DNA from: an uncultured Clostridia bacterium
GTDB taxonomy: Bacteria > Bacillota > Clostridia > TANB77 > CAG-508
Length of the DNA stretch: 53,358 nt
Assembly: GCA_934154805.1 (NCBI GenBank)
Contig: CAKPGM010000012.1
Location: forward strand, 1 to 53,358
Direction: 5' to 3'
Position numbers and translations under genes: made by a program
In this document: positions 34,731 through 43,963 of the stretch, piece after piece
Layout: each line of letters opens with the position of its first letter
Position numbering within the stretch: position 1 is the stretch's first letter
Notes under the pieces: model-generated
What the model was told of the DNA's origin: nothing
The model's database searches: none
What the model saw: only the letters and a program-made list of their open reading frames with translations

Positions 34731-35828
34731 CTATAAATAATTTATATTACTTTCTGTTGGGTTTGCAGTGTCTAGATATTCTTCTAGTCGTTTTGCCACC
34801 CCTACTAAAGCTGTTCCTTTGTAATACGTAGCTAATGCTATGTTTATTTTTGGTGATACTTTAGTTTCTTCTCCTTTATAGTCTTCTGCAGTTGGAATTT
34901 CAAGAGCTTCTATTTTTTCTTTAACTGTTTTCATAAATTCTTCAACAGCTTCTTTTTCCACTCCAGAAAATACTATAGCAAACTTTGGTCCCATATATCT
35001 AACAAATAAATATTCTGGTGATAAGTCTCCTTTTATGTTTCTACATATTTGAGTTATTACTCTGTCTCCAGTTTTTCTACTATATGTTTCATTTATCTCT
35101 GTTAAATTTATTATTCTAAATAAACATATAGTTGAAGTTGTATATTGATCAATGACTTTTTTTCCATCTGCATACAAGAACTCTGCTGTTTTTAATTCTG
35201 AGTACTTATCATCATTTACTATTTTTTCTATTATAGATTGATTTTCTACGGTTTTTAATACTGATACTATGTTATTTTTTACAACTTCTAATATTGTTGT
35301 ATCAGCTTTATCATATTCGTGTGGCATACTGCCTTCTATTATCCAATATCCAATGTATACATTATCTATGTATAAAGGAAAGAATATAGCTGATTTAGCT
35401 CGTCCAAACTCCATTTTTTGATATGGTAATTTTTCTCCCTCGCTATTTACTGTTATATATTTTGATACTCCCGTTTCTATACTATCTTTAAAAATAGGTT
35501 CTGACTGTAAGTTTCTTAAAACAGACCAGTGTTTTTCTGCAACATTGGTTGCTTTTATAACATATTCGGCACCATTGTATACTACAATGGTGGAATATTT
35601 AATTTTGTATTTATCTATTAAAATATCATTTATTTTCTTTAATTTTTCATCTGCACTTGAGGTTTCGCTAATAGTATTTATAAAGTCTTGTAAAACATTT
35701 AAATTAACTATTTGTTCATTTATATTATTAAATGCTTGTATTTTCTTATGAATAGACATATTATATAAGACCAAGCCTATTATTATGCCCACTAATAGCA
35801 AAATTACTACAATAATTAGTCCTGTCAA
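34731..35828 (-). CDS. Membrane-bound GAF and degenerate GGDEF protein
   Basis: 365 residues. One transmembrane helix at the N-terminus (about 3-25), a coiled segment, a GAF-like sensor domain (about 45-190) and a C-terminal GGDEF-fold domain. The active-site motif is MGPKF instead of GGDEF, so it is probably not a diguanylate cyclase and may bind a nucleotide or act as a scaffold. It sits 27 nt after the ATPase gene upstream, suggesting a joint role. Confidence 0.7.
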   Translation of the reverse strand: MTGLIIVVILLLVGIIIGLVLYNMSIHKKIQAFNNINEQIVNLNVLQDFINTISETSSADEKLKKINDILIDKYKIKYSTIVVYNGAEYVIKATNVAEKHWSVLRNLQSEPIFKDSIETGVSKYITVNSEGEKLPYQKMEFGRAKSAIFFPLYIDNVYIGYWIIEGSMPHEYDKADTTILEVVKNNIVSVLKTVENQSIIEKIVNDDKYSELKTAEFLYADGKKVIDQYTTSTICLFRIINLTEINETYSRKTGDRVITQICRNIKGDLSPEYLFVRYMGPKFAIVFSGVEKEAVEEFMKTVKEKIEALEIPTAEDYKGEETKVSPKINIALATYYKGTALVGVAKRLEEYLDTANPTESNINYL

Positions 35829-35853
35829 AAAATATCACCTCATTTTTTGTTTT

Positions 35854-38283
35854 TTAAAATTTATTTCTCATTTTGTTTAAAGTTTCATTCATACTACTGT
35901 TGAATGTTGCATTTCTCTTATTATAATCTCCATAAACAGGTGTCGAATTTTGATTTCTTCCTCCCGCTATTAGAGGATATACCATATCTCCTAGTTTTTC
36001 TAAAGCATCCAAGAATATTCTTGAATATCCATTTAAAGATATTTCACAGTCTACCATTCTTTCTAGGTATTTAGCATATGTTTGCTCTTCAAATGGTATT
36101 ATTGTATATCTAATTCTATCTTTATCAAATAGTGTATTAATGTAGGTTGAAGCTGGATCATTATAACAAGATATTCCTCCAATTATCAACTGGCTTGTTA
36201 ATTTCTTTAGATTTAATGATTTGTTTATAACTATTCTTAGTTTGTTTTGGTCTAAACCATTTTTGTATTTTAATTCATTTAAGAATAATGTTAATGGTTG
36301 AATTGTTAAAATATCATATGTTTGAACTAAGTATATTTCTTGAGCCTTTGAAAAATAATTCATATTAGTATCAAAATCACAATCTAGTAATATTAAAGAG
36401 TGATTTTTTACTAGTGTTTCTAATATATTTGCATAATCATCATATTCTGAATTATCTTCTTTAGCTACATTTGTGTATACTGTAAGATTATTATTTACTC
36501 TAATTCCATCAGCCACACCTCTTCTTAATCCTTCGATACAAGAAAATGCTTTGTTTCTTAGACTATCTTCGTTTAATGTGTAAATGTAATACGAATTCTT
36601 GTTTTTAGTAAGATCTAAGATGGCTGTATTTATGCCCTTACTTGATAATAGTGCTGCTAAGTTGTTTACTAGGAATGATGTTCCGTTCTTAGATGTTCCA
36701 ACAAATGCTGCTATTTTTTTATCACCAGTTAATAAGTTAGCTAAATTACCATTATCTTCATAAATAGGTTTTTGTTCAACTACTGGCATATTACTTATTG
36801 TGTTATTAGTTGCCATATTGTTCATCATATTGTTAGACATATTATTAATTGGAGTGCTGTTAGACTCAAATCCTGGCAATATTGTTGATTGTTCTTGTTT
36901 GTTTTCGTTGATATTTGAAATCATATTGTCATTTAATTCATCGTCATCTTCTTCATCTAGTAATCCTGGCAATACTCCATCTACGTTTTCTTCCTCGTCG
37001 TCTTCTAATCCTGGTAATATAGAACTATTTGAATTATCTTTTTCATCATCGTTTGCCATACCAAATAAATCAATTTCTGGTGCAGGTTCTTCTACTATTT
37101 TCTTAGGTCTACCTCTTCCTCTTTTCTCCTTATTAGCCTCTTTTTCAAGTTCTTCTGGAGATTTTTCTTTTTTAGGTCTTCCTCTTCCTTTCTTTGCTGG
37201 CTCAATTGTTTGTGTTTCTATGTTTTCGATTCTCTGAGCTGTTTCGTTATTTTCTATATTCAATCTTCTATCTAATTCTTCCTCGATAGAATTTCCTTGT
37301 GGTTGTAGCATATCTGGTGTAGAAGTCTGGATTTCAGGTGTTTTCATCTCTATTTCTGGCATCTGAACTTTAGGTTGCTCTACTACTTCTGGCTTTGTAT
37401 ATACCTTTTTTACATCTTTCACATCTAGTGTAGATGGAATTACAACTGGTTTTGTAATTCTTGATTTTTGTAGCTCTCTGTCTATTAAATCAATTTTGTT
37501 TCCTCTAGAACCTCTAGAGCCTGATATATTCGTTGTTGTATATTTGTCTCTATCTTTTCTTGCTTGAGCATCAAGTTGTCCTTTTACACTACCAATCATT
37601 ACTTGTTGATATTTAGGACTCTTTTCTTCTAGTACAGCTCTAACGTTTAATGGCAAAAATTTAGTAATAAGCTTTAGCTGAGTATCTGTATATTGTTCTG
37701 CTATATCATTAAAGCTTTCTACATATTTTTGTTCATCTCTTCCTAGTTTTCTATAATGTCTAATAATATTTTGTATTTCTGTTTCACTAACACTATCTGG
37801 ATCTACTAGTTGATAGTCTACATCATCTGATTCTATTTTATAATAAGCTTTAGCCTCTTTCTTAGTACGAGGTTGAGCTATTAATCTACACACATTTTCA
37901 ATACTTCTATCTTGTCCCATTAGCATATTATATATTCCTATACCAAATAGTTTCACAAGTATTGCGCATCCTTTTTCTCTTCTGTCTGCTCCTATAAGAA
38001 TGATTGGAATATCTCCATCTCTACTGTTTGAAGCCTCATCACTTATACTATCAAGTTTATCAAATAAAAAATTATCGATAACTTCATAGTTATTGTTTGC
38101 ATATGGTTCTAAATCTTCTCCTATTACTATTCTGTCATAAGATTTATCTTTTTGTAATTCTTTTATTATCGCATTGAAAAAATATACATTTTTATATGAA
38201 ATTATTTCCTTATACATAGTTTGATATTTCTTTATAATTGCAGATGAAATTTTTTCATTATTTACAGCGAATAAAACCTTCAT
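35854..38283 (-). CDS. CpaE-like ATPase with AT-hooks and acidic repeats
   Basis: 809 residues in three parts. Residues 1-150 look like a receiver-type domain as in CpaE. A low-complexity middle carries two AT-hook cores (KKGRGRPKK and KRGRGRPKK) and three acidic repeats (ILPGLEDDEEE, VLPGLLDEEDDD, ILPGFESN), plus Asn/Met-rich stretches. Residues 545-760 are a MinD/CpaE-type ATPase, whose Walker A is altered to GTSKNGTS, lacking the usual GK-S/T ending. CpaE proteins place pilus machinery in the cell; AT-hooks would bind AT-rich DNA. I infer a positioning or nucleoid-linked role. Confidence 0.65.
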   Translation of the reverse strand: MKVLFAVNNEKISSAIIKKYQTMYKEIISYKNVYFFNAIIKELQKDKSYDRIVIGEDLEPYANNNYEVIDNFLFDKLDSISDEASNSRDGDIPIILIGADRREKGCAILVKLFGIGIYNMLMGQDRSIENVCRLIAQPRTKKEAKAYYKIESDDVDYQLVDPDSVSETEIQNIIRHYRKLGRDEQKYVESFNDIAEQYTDTQLKLITKFLPLNVRAVLEEKSPKYQQVMIGSVKGQLDAQARKDRDKYTTTNISGSRGSRGNKIDLIDRELQKSRITKPVVIPSTLDVKDVKKVYTKPEVVEQPKVQMPEIEMKTPEIQTSTPDMLQPQGNSIEEELDRRLNIENNETAQRIENIETQTIEPAKKGRGRPKKEKSPEELEKEANKEKRGRGRPKKIVEEPAPEIDLFGMANDDEKDNSNSSILPGLEDDEEENVDGVLPGLLDEEDDDELNDNMISNINENKQEQSTILPGFESNSTPINNMSNNMMNNMATNNTISNMPVVEQKPIYEDNGNLANLLTGDKKIAAFVGTSKNGTSFLVNNLAALLSSKGINTAILDLTKNKNSYYIYTLNEDSLRNKAFSCIEGLRRGVADGIRVNNNLTVYTNVAKEDNSEYDDYANILETLVKNHSLILLDCDFDTNMNYFSKAQEIYLVQTYDILTIQPLTLFLNELKYKNGLDQNKLRIVINKSLNLKKLTSQLIIGGISCYNDPASTYINTLFDKDRIRYTIIPFEEQTYAKYLERMVDCEISLNGYSRIFLDALEKLGDMVYPLIAGGRNQNSTPVYGDYNKRNATFNSSMNETLNKMRNKF

Positions 38284-38287
38284 TAGT

Positions 38288-38689
38288 TTAACCCCTCCAA
38301 CCTTTTACTACTATTGCAAAAACAAGTGGTAGCACTTGACATATTACTATTAAAGTCACACTTGCAATAATAAGTCCAAAACCTTTATCTCTTGTATCTA
38401 GTTTCTTTAAGCCTATAATATACTGATATATTGCTCCTATAATTATAGTTACGAATCCGCAAGGTATACTATAAATTCTTACTTTATTTAATAAAAATGC
38501 TGTTAGTCCATATGAATCAGATCCATATGCTTCTCTATAATCTTGTAGAGTTTTTATTTCTTTGTCTTTTATTTCTATTATTTTTCCTGTTGTACCTTGT
38601 TTTACTTCAGCAACTTCATTTGTAGCATATACTGTTGCACCCGTAAAAATACAAATAACTATTGCTATTATTGTGATTACTTTTTTCAT
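38288..38689 (-). CDS. Small membrane protein with signal sequence
   Basis: 133 residues. An N-terminal signal-like helix (1-22) precedes a short outside segment (IIEIKDKEIKTLQDYREAYG) and two further helices (about 70-92 and 102-125). It lies 4 nt upstream of the CpaE-like ATPase and is probably its membrane partner; the small two-helix form recalls pilus/secretion-like subunits. I do not recognise the family. Confidence 0.6.
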   Translation of the reverse strand: MKKVITIIAIVICIFTGATVYATNEVAEVKQGTTGKIIEIKDKEIKTLQDYREAYGSDSYGLTAFLLNKVRIYSIPCGFVTIIIGAIYQYIIGLKKLDTRDKGFGLIIASVTLIVICQVLPLVFAIVVKGWRG

Positions 38690-38764
38690 ATACTTATCCC
38701 TTCCTATTTTTTTATATTATTTCTATTTAATATCATTCAAGTAATATTTTACACTAGAATGAAA

Positions 38765-38793
38765 AAAATAGCAAGGAAATACTTGCTATTTTT
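38765..38793 (-). terminator. Terminator after mutS
   Basis: AAAATAGCAAG pairs with CTTGCTATTTT around GAAATA. Confidence 0.8.
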
Positions 38794-38813
38794 TAAATAT
38801 TTTTGAGATTTTT

Positions 38814-41426
38814 TTATTTTAAATCCTCTTTTATCTTTACAAGCGTATTTAATGCATCAATTGGAGTTAATTCGTTTACATTTATCTTGTCCAATTCGTG
38901 TGCAATTTCTGCTAATTTAAAGTTGTACATGTCAAGCTGTCCTGAAACTTGTTTGTTTGATTCTTTCTCCGCTTTTTTGTTTGTTAGCACATTTTTTCTT
39001 TCTATTGATTTTAGTATTTCATTTGCTCTTTGTGTTACAACCTTTGGAACTCCTGCAAGTCTTGCAACATGGACTCCATAGCTTTCGTCAGTTCCACCTG
39101 TAACTATTTTTCTTAAGAAGATTACATCTTCTCCCTTTTCTTTTACAGCAATTGAGTAATTTTTAACTCCTTCTAATTTGTCTTCTAGTCCTGTTAACTC
39201 GTGATAATGAGTTGCAAATAATGTTTTTGCACCACATTTTTCTTTATCTTCTATGTATTCTGCCACTGCCCAAGCTATTGAAAGTCCATCATATGTAGAT
39301 GTTCCTCTTCCTATTTCATCAAGTATAACTAAGCTATTGCCTGTTGCTTCTTTCAAGATATTTGCAACTTCCATCATTTCTACCATAAATGTACTTTGCC
39401 CCATGCTTAAGTCATCAGACGCTCCAACTCTTGTAAATATTTTATCAACTATTCCTATATGAGCAGATGTCGCTGGCACAAAACTTCCAATTTGAGCCAT
39501 TAGTGTTATTAATGCTACTTGCCTCATGTATGTTGATTTACCAGCCATATTGGGTCCCGTTATTATTGACAGTCTGTTTTCATCCTTGTCCATATAAGTG
39601 TCGTTAGCTACAAAGCTCCCTGCTGGAAGCATTTTTTCTATTACTGGATGTCTTCCATCTTTTATGTCTATAATTCCGCTATTATCAACCTGTGGCATAC
39701 AGTAGTTTAGGTCTTCTGCAACAGTTGCAAAAGATGCTAAAACGTCTAGTTTTGATATTACCATTGCAGATTTTTGTATTCTTTGTATTTGAGATTTTAT
39801 TTGCTCTCTTATTTGCGTAAATAATTTATATTCTAATGATACTACCTTTTCTTCTGCTCCTAAGATTTTGCTTTCTAACTCTTTTAGCTCTTCTGTGATA
39901 TATCTCTCTCCACCAGTTAGTGTTTGTTTTCTTATATATCTATCTGGAACTAGTGATAAATTTGATTTCGTAACTTCTATGTAGTACCCAAACACTTTGT
40001 TATATCCTATTTTTAAGCCTTTTATTCCTGTTTGTTCTTTCTCTGTCGCTTCTAGTTTTGCAAGCCAAGTTCTTCCATCAGTCATTGCTGTTTTTAGTTC
40101 ATCTATTTCTGGGTCATATCCAAGTTTTATTATTCCACCTTCTGTTACGCTAATTGGTGGATCTTCTATTATTGCATTTTCAATTAATGTATATACGTCT
40201 TCAAGTTCATCTAAATCTTGATATAAGCCTTGTAACATATTTGATTTTGAATTTTCAATTAGTTTCTTAATTTCTGGTAATTTCTTAGCAGACGCTTTTA
40301 ATGAGTTTAAATCTCTTGCATTTGCACTTCCATACGATACTTTTCCAGCTAATCTTTCTATATCGTAAACTCCTTTTAAGCTAGATACAAGTTCTCCTCT
40401 CATCATTACATCTTCTTTTAATTCTTTTACTGCATCTAATCTATTATTTACCTCAAATACATCTATTAAAGGGTCTGAAATCCATCTTCTTAAGAGTCTT
40501 CCACCCATAGATGTTGCAGTCTTATCTAGCACCCATAAAAGAGTTCCTTTTTTTGATTTATCTCTTAATTTTTCTGTTAGTTCTAGGTTTCTTCTCGCAT
40601 TGATGTCTAATGCCATATATTTTGTTATTGTGTATATTATAATTTTGTTTATGTGTTCTAACTTTGTTTTTTGTGTATCTTCTATGTATTGTATAAGTCC
40701 ATTTATTGCAGATACAGCAAATAATCTTTGCTCTAAATCTTTTAGATTTTCTCCATTATCACAAAGTATTTCATATTGATTATAAAGATTATCTATTTCT
40801 TCACTAAATTTTTCTTCTTCCTCTGTCGAAATATATACATCAAATCTTTCTTTTATCTTACTTATTTCTTCACTGCAATTATAAAGCATTTCATTTGCTA
40901 TGATTTCAGATGGTGCATATCTTGATATTTCATCAAGTAGTCTTTCAAAATTATTTTCTTCCTTTATTTCTGATGCATAAAAATCGCCTGTTGATATATC
41001 ACATACAGCAATTCCAAAGAACACTCCTTTTTGAAATATGCTCATTATATAATTATTTCTCTTTTCTTCTAAAAGATTCGTTTCTGTTACTGTTCCAGGT
41101 GTTACTATTCTTATTACATCTCTTTTTACTATCCCTTTTGCCTGTTTTGGATCTTCTAGTTGTTCACATATTGCAACTTTGTGTCCATTACTAACAAGTC
41201 TTGATATATAGTTTTCTGCAGCATGATAAGGAATTCCACACATTGGAGCTCTTTGCTCTTGCCCACAATCTTTTCCTGTTAATGTTAATTCTAGTTCTCT
41301 TGAAACATTTATAGCATCATCAAAAAACATTTCATAGAAATCGCCTAATCTATAAAACAAAATACAGTCTTTATATTTTTCCTTTGTTTCAAGATAATGT
41401 TGCATCATTGGTGAATATTCTGCCAT
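38814..41426 (-). CDS. mutS: DNA mismatch repair protein MutS
   Basis: 870 residues, full length. The N-terminal mismatch-recognition segment has FYRLGDFYEMFFDDA (the Phe-x-Glu wedge, FYE). The ATPase domain carries GPNMAGKSTYMRQ (Walker A), TFMVEMMEVANIL, DEIGRGTSTYDG and the ATHYHEL motif. It recognises mismatches and loops with MutL. It starts 1 nt after miaB stops. mutL is not in the window. Confidence 0.97.
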   Translation of the reverse strand: MAEYSPMMQHYLETKEKYKDCILFYRLGDFYEMFFDDAINVSRELELTLTGKDCGQEQRAPMCGIPYHAAENYISRLVSNGHKVAICEQLEDPKQAKGIVKRDVIRIVTPGTVTETNLLEEKRNNYIMSIFQKGVFFGIAVCDISTGDFYASEIKEENNFERLLDEISRYAPSEIIANEMLYNCSEEISKIKERFDVYISTEEEEKFSEEIDNLYNQYEILCDNGENLKDLEQRLFAVSAINGLIQYIEDTQKTKLEHINKIIIYTITKYMALDINARRNLELTEKLRDKSKKGTLLWVLDKTATSMGGRLLRRWISDPLIDVFEVNNRLDAVKELKEDVMMRGELVSSLKGVYDIERLAGKVSYGSANARDLNSLKASAKKLPEIKKLIENSKSNMLQGLYQDLDELEDVYTLIENAIIEDPPISVTEGGIIKLGYDPEIDELKTAMTDGRTWLAKLEATEKEQTGIKGLKIGYNKVFGYYIEVTKSNLSLVPDRYIRKQTLTGGERYITEELKELESKILGAEEKVVSLEYKLFTQIREQIKSQIQRIQKSAMVISKLDVLASFATVAEDLNYCMPQVDNSGIIDIKDGRHPVIEKMLPAGSFVANDTYMDKDENRLSIITGPNMAGKSTYMRQVALITLMAQIGSFVPATSAHIGIVDKIFTRVGASDDLSMGQSTFMVEMMEVANILKEATGNSLVILDEIGRGTSTYDGLSIAWAVAEYIEDKEKCGAKTLFATHYHELTGLEDKLEGVKNYSIAVKEKGEDVIFLRKIVTGGTDESYGVHVARLAGVPKVVTQRANEILKSIERKNVLTNKKAEKESNKQVSGQLDMYNFKLAEIAHELDKINVNELTPIDALNTLVKIKEDLK

Positions 41427-41427
41427 A

Positions 41428-42819
41428 TTATTTTTCTCCTTTTAAATACCACATATGTTCTGATACGATTTTTAAGTCTATTATTTTTCCTATCAAATCT
41501 TCTGTTCCCTCAAAATTAACAACTTTATTAGTAGAAGTTCTTCCTGTAAACATATTTTCGTTTGTCTTGCTTTTTCCTTCTACTAGAACCTTTTGCATTG
41601 TTCCAACATATTTTTCATTATTTTTTTGTACTTGACTTTCTACTAATTTCTTTAGTCTATCAAATCTTTTATGTTTAATCTCTTCCGGAATTTGATCTTC
41701 CATTTTATCTGCTGGAGTTCCAACTCTTCTCGAATATATAAACATATAAACTTGCTCAAAACAAATCTTATCTACTACATCAAGAGTGTCCTCAAAATCT
41801 TCTTCTGTTTCTCCTGGGAACCCAACTATTATATCTGTTGAGAATACTATTTCTGGTATTTCTTTTTTTATTTTTTGTGCCAATTCTAAATATTGTTCTT
41901 TTGTATATTTTCTATTCATCTTTTTTAGAACATTAGTACTTCCTGATTGAAGTGGTAAATGTATTATTTTGCACACTTTATCACAAGTTTTTATTGCTTC
42001 TATTACATCATCTGTAAAATCCTTTGGATGAGGCGAAACAAATCTTATTCTTTCTATTCCTTCTATTTTATTTATCTCTTTCAAAAGTTTAGCAAAAGAA
42101 TTTATTTCTCCTACATCTTCGCCTCTTTCTCTTTCGACTCTCATATACGAGTTAACATTTTGTCCAAGCAAAGTAATTTCTTTGTATCCCTCTTTTGCCA
42201 AACATTTTACCTCTGCTATGATGTCTTCTGCTTTTCTGCTTCTTTCTCTTCCTCTTACATATGGAACTATGCAATATGTACAAAAATTATTGCAACCATT
42301 CATAATTAAAACAGACGCTTTTATATTATCTTCTCTTTTTATCGGTAATCCTTCTATTACTTCTCCATCTATATCCAGTATATCTTCTATTCTTCCTTTA
42401 TTTTGTATAACTTCATATACATCTTTTGGGAATGTATGTAATGTATGCGTTCCAAACACTATATCAAAAAATGGATAGCTCTTTTTTAGCTTTTCTACAA
42501 TGTGTTTTTCTTGCATCATACAACCGCCAATGGCAATTATTGTACCATTGGCTTCTTTATACTTTTTTACTTCTCCTAGTTTACCAAACAACTTGTCTTC
42601 TGCATTTTCTCTAACACAACAAGTATTAAATATTATCAGATTTGCTTGAGAAATGTCATCTGTTTTGGTATATCCCATCTGTTCCGCCATCCCCGCGATT
42701 TTCTCAGAATCGTTTTCATTTAGCTGGCATCCCATTGTTAAGATTGAATATTTTAAATTTTTTCCCGCATTTATTTTATTCACTTTTTCAGTGTAATTTT
42801 GTTCTTGCTCTTTTTGCAT
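41428..42819 (-). CDS. miaB: tRNA ms2i6A methylthiotransferase MiaB
   Basis: 463 residues from the start chosen here. The radical-SAM cluster CNNFCTYC lies near residue 180. An N-terminal UPF0004 domain holds a second set of Cys (GCQLNENDS, NTCCVRENAE, GGCM), and a TRAM domain ends the protein. MiaB adds methylthio to i6A37 in tRNAs reading UNN codons. The ATG at 42817-42819 is preferred because GGAAGG lies 10 nt before it; the ATG at 42837 has no such site. Confidence 0.94.
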   Translation of the reverse strand: MQKEQEQNYTEKVNKINAGKNLKYSILTMGCQLNENDSEKIAGMAEQMGYTKTDDISQANLIIFNTCCVRENAEDKLFGKLGEVKKYKEANGTIIAIGGCMMQEKHIVEKLKKSYPFFDIVFGTHTLHTFPKDVYEVIQNKGRIEDILDIDGEVIEGLPIKREDNIKASVLIMNGCNNFCTYCIVPYVRGRERSRKAEDIIAEVKCLAKEGYKEITLLGQNVNSYMRVERERGEDVGEINSFAKLLKEINKIEGIERIRFVSPHPKDFTDDVIEAIKTCDKVCKIIHLPLQSGSTNVLKKMNRKYTKEQYLELAQKIKKEIPEIVFSTDIIVGFPGETEEDFEDTLDVVDKICFEQVYMFIYSRRVGTPADKMEDQIPEEIKHKRFDRLKKLVESQVQKNNEKYVGTMQKVLVEGKSKTNENMFTGRTSTNKVVNFEGTEDLIGKIIDLKIVSEHMWYLKGEK

Positions 42820-42951
42820 AATATGCTTACCTTCCATTTTCGTTCATTTTCTAACATTATATTACATTTTGTCCAAATTTTCAACAAAAAATATAAGAAA
42901 ATTTTTTTAACCGGATTCCAAATTGTGACAAACTTTATTCTTTTTATGTTG

Positions 42952-42957
42952 TATAAT
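42952..42957 (+). promoter_or_regulatory. -10 box of the small toxin-like gene
   Basis: TATAAT, 30 nt before the start codon. Transcription would begin near 42964, at the first ATTCCAA repeat. A weak TTGTGA lies upstream but at long spacing. Confidence 0.55.
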
Positions 42958-42987
42958 TATGTTATTCCAAAAAAAGGAGGTGATTAT

Positions 42988-43119
42988 ATGAAATCTCCTA
43001 AACGTAGGAAGAAGAGTACAAAAAGACCTTTTAAGTTTTTACATAGTTTACTTATTGTATCTAAGTACTTCTTGAAGATTGGTAAAGTACTCAAAGAACT
43101 TATCGATTTATTTCGATAA
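42988..43119 (+). CDS. Small basic amphipathic peptide, candidate type I toxin
   Basis: 43 residues: a very basic N-terminus (KSPKRRKKSTKRP) and then an amphipathic/hydrophobic helix (FLHSLLIVSKYFLKIGKVL) ending in LFR. AAAGGAGGTGAT is a near-perfect ribosome-binding site. No family recognised. Context is the argument: the gene ends at a bidirectional terminator shared with a predicted minus-strand RNA, and TATGAAATCTCC over its start codon is repeated in that RNA's 5' end. This is the layout of par/fst-type toxin-antitoxin loci. It could instead be an unrelated small membrane peptide or leaderless bacteriocin, but no transport or immunity gene is near. Confidence 0.7.
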   Translation: MKSPKRRKKSTKRPFKFLHSLLIVSKYFLKIGKVLKELIDLFR

Positions 43120-43120
43120 G

Positions 43121-43154
43121 AAAAACACAGGCAGTAGGAATGCCTGTGTTTTTT
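43121..43154. terminator. Bidirectional terminator shared by toxin-like mRNA and small RNA
   Basis: AAAAACACAGGCA pairs with TGCCTGTGTTTTT around GTAGGAA. It has T runs on both strands. Confidence 0.9.
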
Positions 43155-43212
43155 CGTAATCCTTTGGATTACATTCCAACTTTTAAAGGTTGTGTTCTAT
43201 GAAATCTCCACT
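43125..43212 (-). ncRNA. Predicted antisense regulatory RNA of the toxin-like gene
   Basis: A minus-strand promoter (TTGCAT at 43242-43247, 16 nt, TATAAT at 43220-43225) would start an RNA near 43212, ending at the shared hairpin, about 88 nt. Its 5' end reads GGAGATTTCATA, complementary over 12 nt to the toxin mRNA from just before the start codon (42987-42998). A second repeat, ATTCCAA (42964 and 43173), adds another possible contact. The terminator stems are complementary as well. Inferred, not demonstrated. Confidence 0.6.
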
Positions 43213-43310
43213 ACTATATATTATACTATATTCATAAAAATATGCAATACTTTTTAGTAAAGTTTAATTATAATCGTTCGACAAATTTCGTTTTTTGTTG
43301 TAAAAATTAA

Positions 43311-43335
43311 AAAGAATAAACACATATGTTTACTC
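43311..43335 (-). terminator. Terminator after rpmE
   Basis: AGTAAACA pairs with TGTTTATT around TATG, with CTTTTTAATTTTT on the minus strand. Confidence 0.75.
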
Positions 43336-43352
43336 CTTCTAATATATTTAAA

Positions 43353-43553
43353 TTATTGAATTCCATATTTCTTTTTGAATTTGTCTGCTCTACCACCTGT
43401 TGTTTCTCTTTTTAAGTTACCTGTCCAGAATGGATGACATTTTGAGCAAACATCAACTTTCATATCTTTTTTTGTTGATCCTGCTTCTATAACATTACCA
43501 CATGCACATGTGATTGTTGTTTCTGCATAATTTGGATGTATTCCTTCTTTCAC
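43353..43553 (-). CDS. rpmE: 50S ribosomal protein L31
   Basis: 66 residues, full length. Two Cys pairs (ITCACGN and CSKCHPFWTG) form the zinc-binding type of L31. The HPNY start and ADKFKKKYG end are typical. Single gene with its own terminator. Confidence 0.95.
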   Translation of the reverse strand: MKEGIHPNYAETTITCACGNVIEAGSTKKDMKVDVCSKCHPFWTGNLKRETTGGRADKFKKKYGIQ

Positions 43554-43633
43554 TGTTAATTCACCTCTCCCTTTTTTATAAAACTACTATCCACTATAAT
43601 AACATAATATTATTATATTTTCAAGTGTTAATT

Positions 43634-43801
43634 TTATTTATTTTGTTCAATATCATTATTTTCGTTTGCTTGTTGCATATATTGTATAGAACTTTCTACT
43701 TCTTGCCTTAAAGAGTATTTTTTCACTATTTTGTTTACTATATTAAACAAGCAAGCTATTATTAATATTGCCATTAATAATTTTTTCCAAATTTTAGCCA
43801 T
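43634..43801 (-). CDS. Small single-helix membrane protein
   Basis: 55 residues: a Lys-rich N-terminus, one transmembrane helix (LLMAILIIACLFNIV, about 8-22) and a charged, Gln/Asn-rich tail. GGGAG lies 7 nt before the ATG at 43799-43801. No family recognised. Short length makes this less certain. Confidence 0.5.
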   Translation of the reverse strand: MAKIWKKLLMAILIIACLFNIVNKIVKKYSLRQEVESSIQYMQQANENNDIEQNK

Positions 43802-43919
43802 TTTTTTCTCCCAATATTTTATACTACATTACTATTATAATTAATTTTGCGCATTTTGTCAACTATTTTTACTCGTGTTTATGTTAATAATCAACTTATT
43901 TGTCAAAATTAAACATATG

Positions 43920-43960
43920 TAAACTGCTAACAAAATATTTTGTAGATTGTTAGCAGTTTT
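43920..43960. terminator. Terminator after the glycosyltransferase gene
   Basis: AACTGCTAACAA pairs with TTGTTAGCAGTT around 13 nt, T runs on both sides. Confidence 0.85.
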
Positions 43961-43963
43961 TTA

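Noticed and set aside
43134..43154. Leaderless bacteriocin locus for the 43-residue peptide
   Set aside because: No transporter or immunity gene is adjacent, and the repeats with an antisense promoter fit a toxin-antitoxin layout better.
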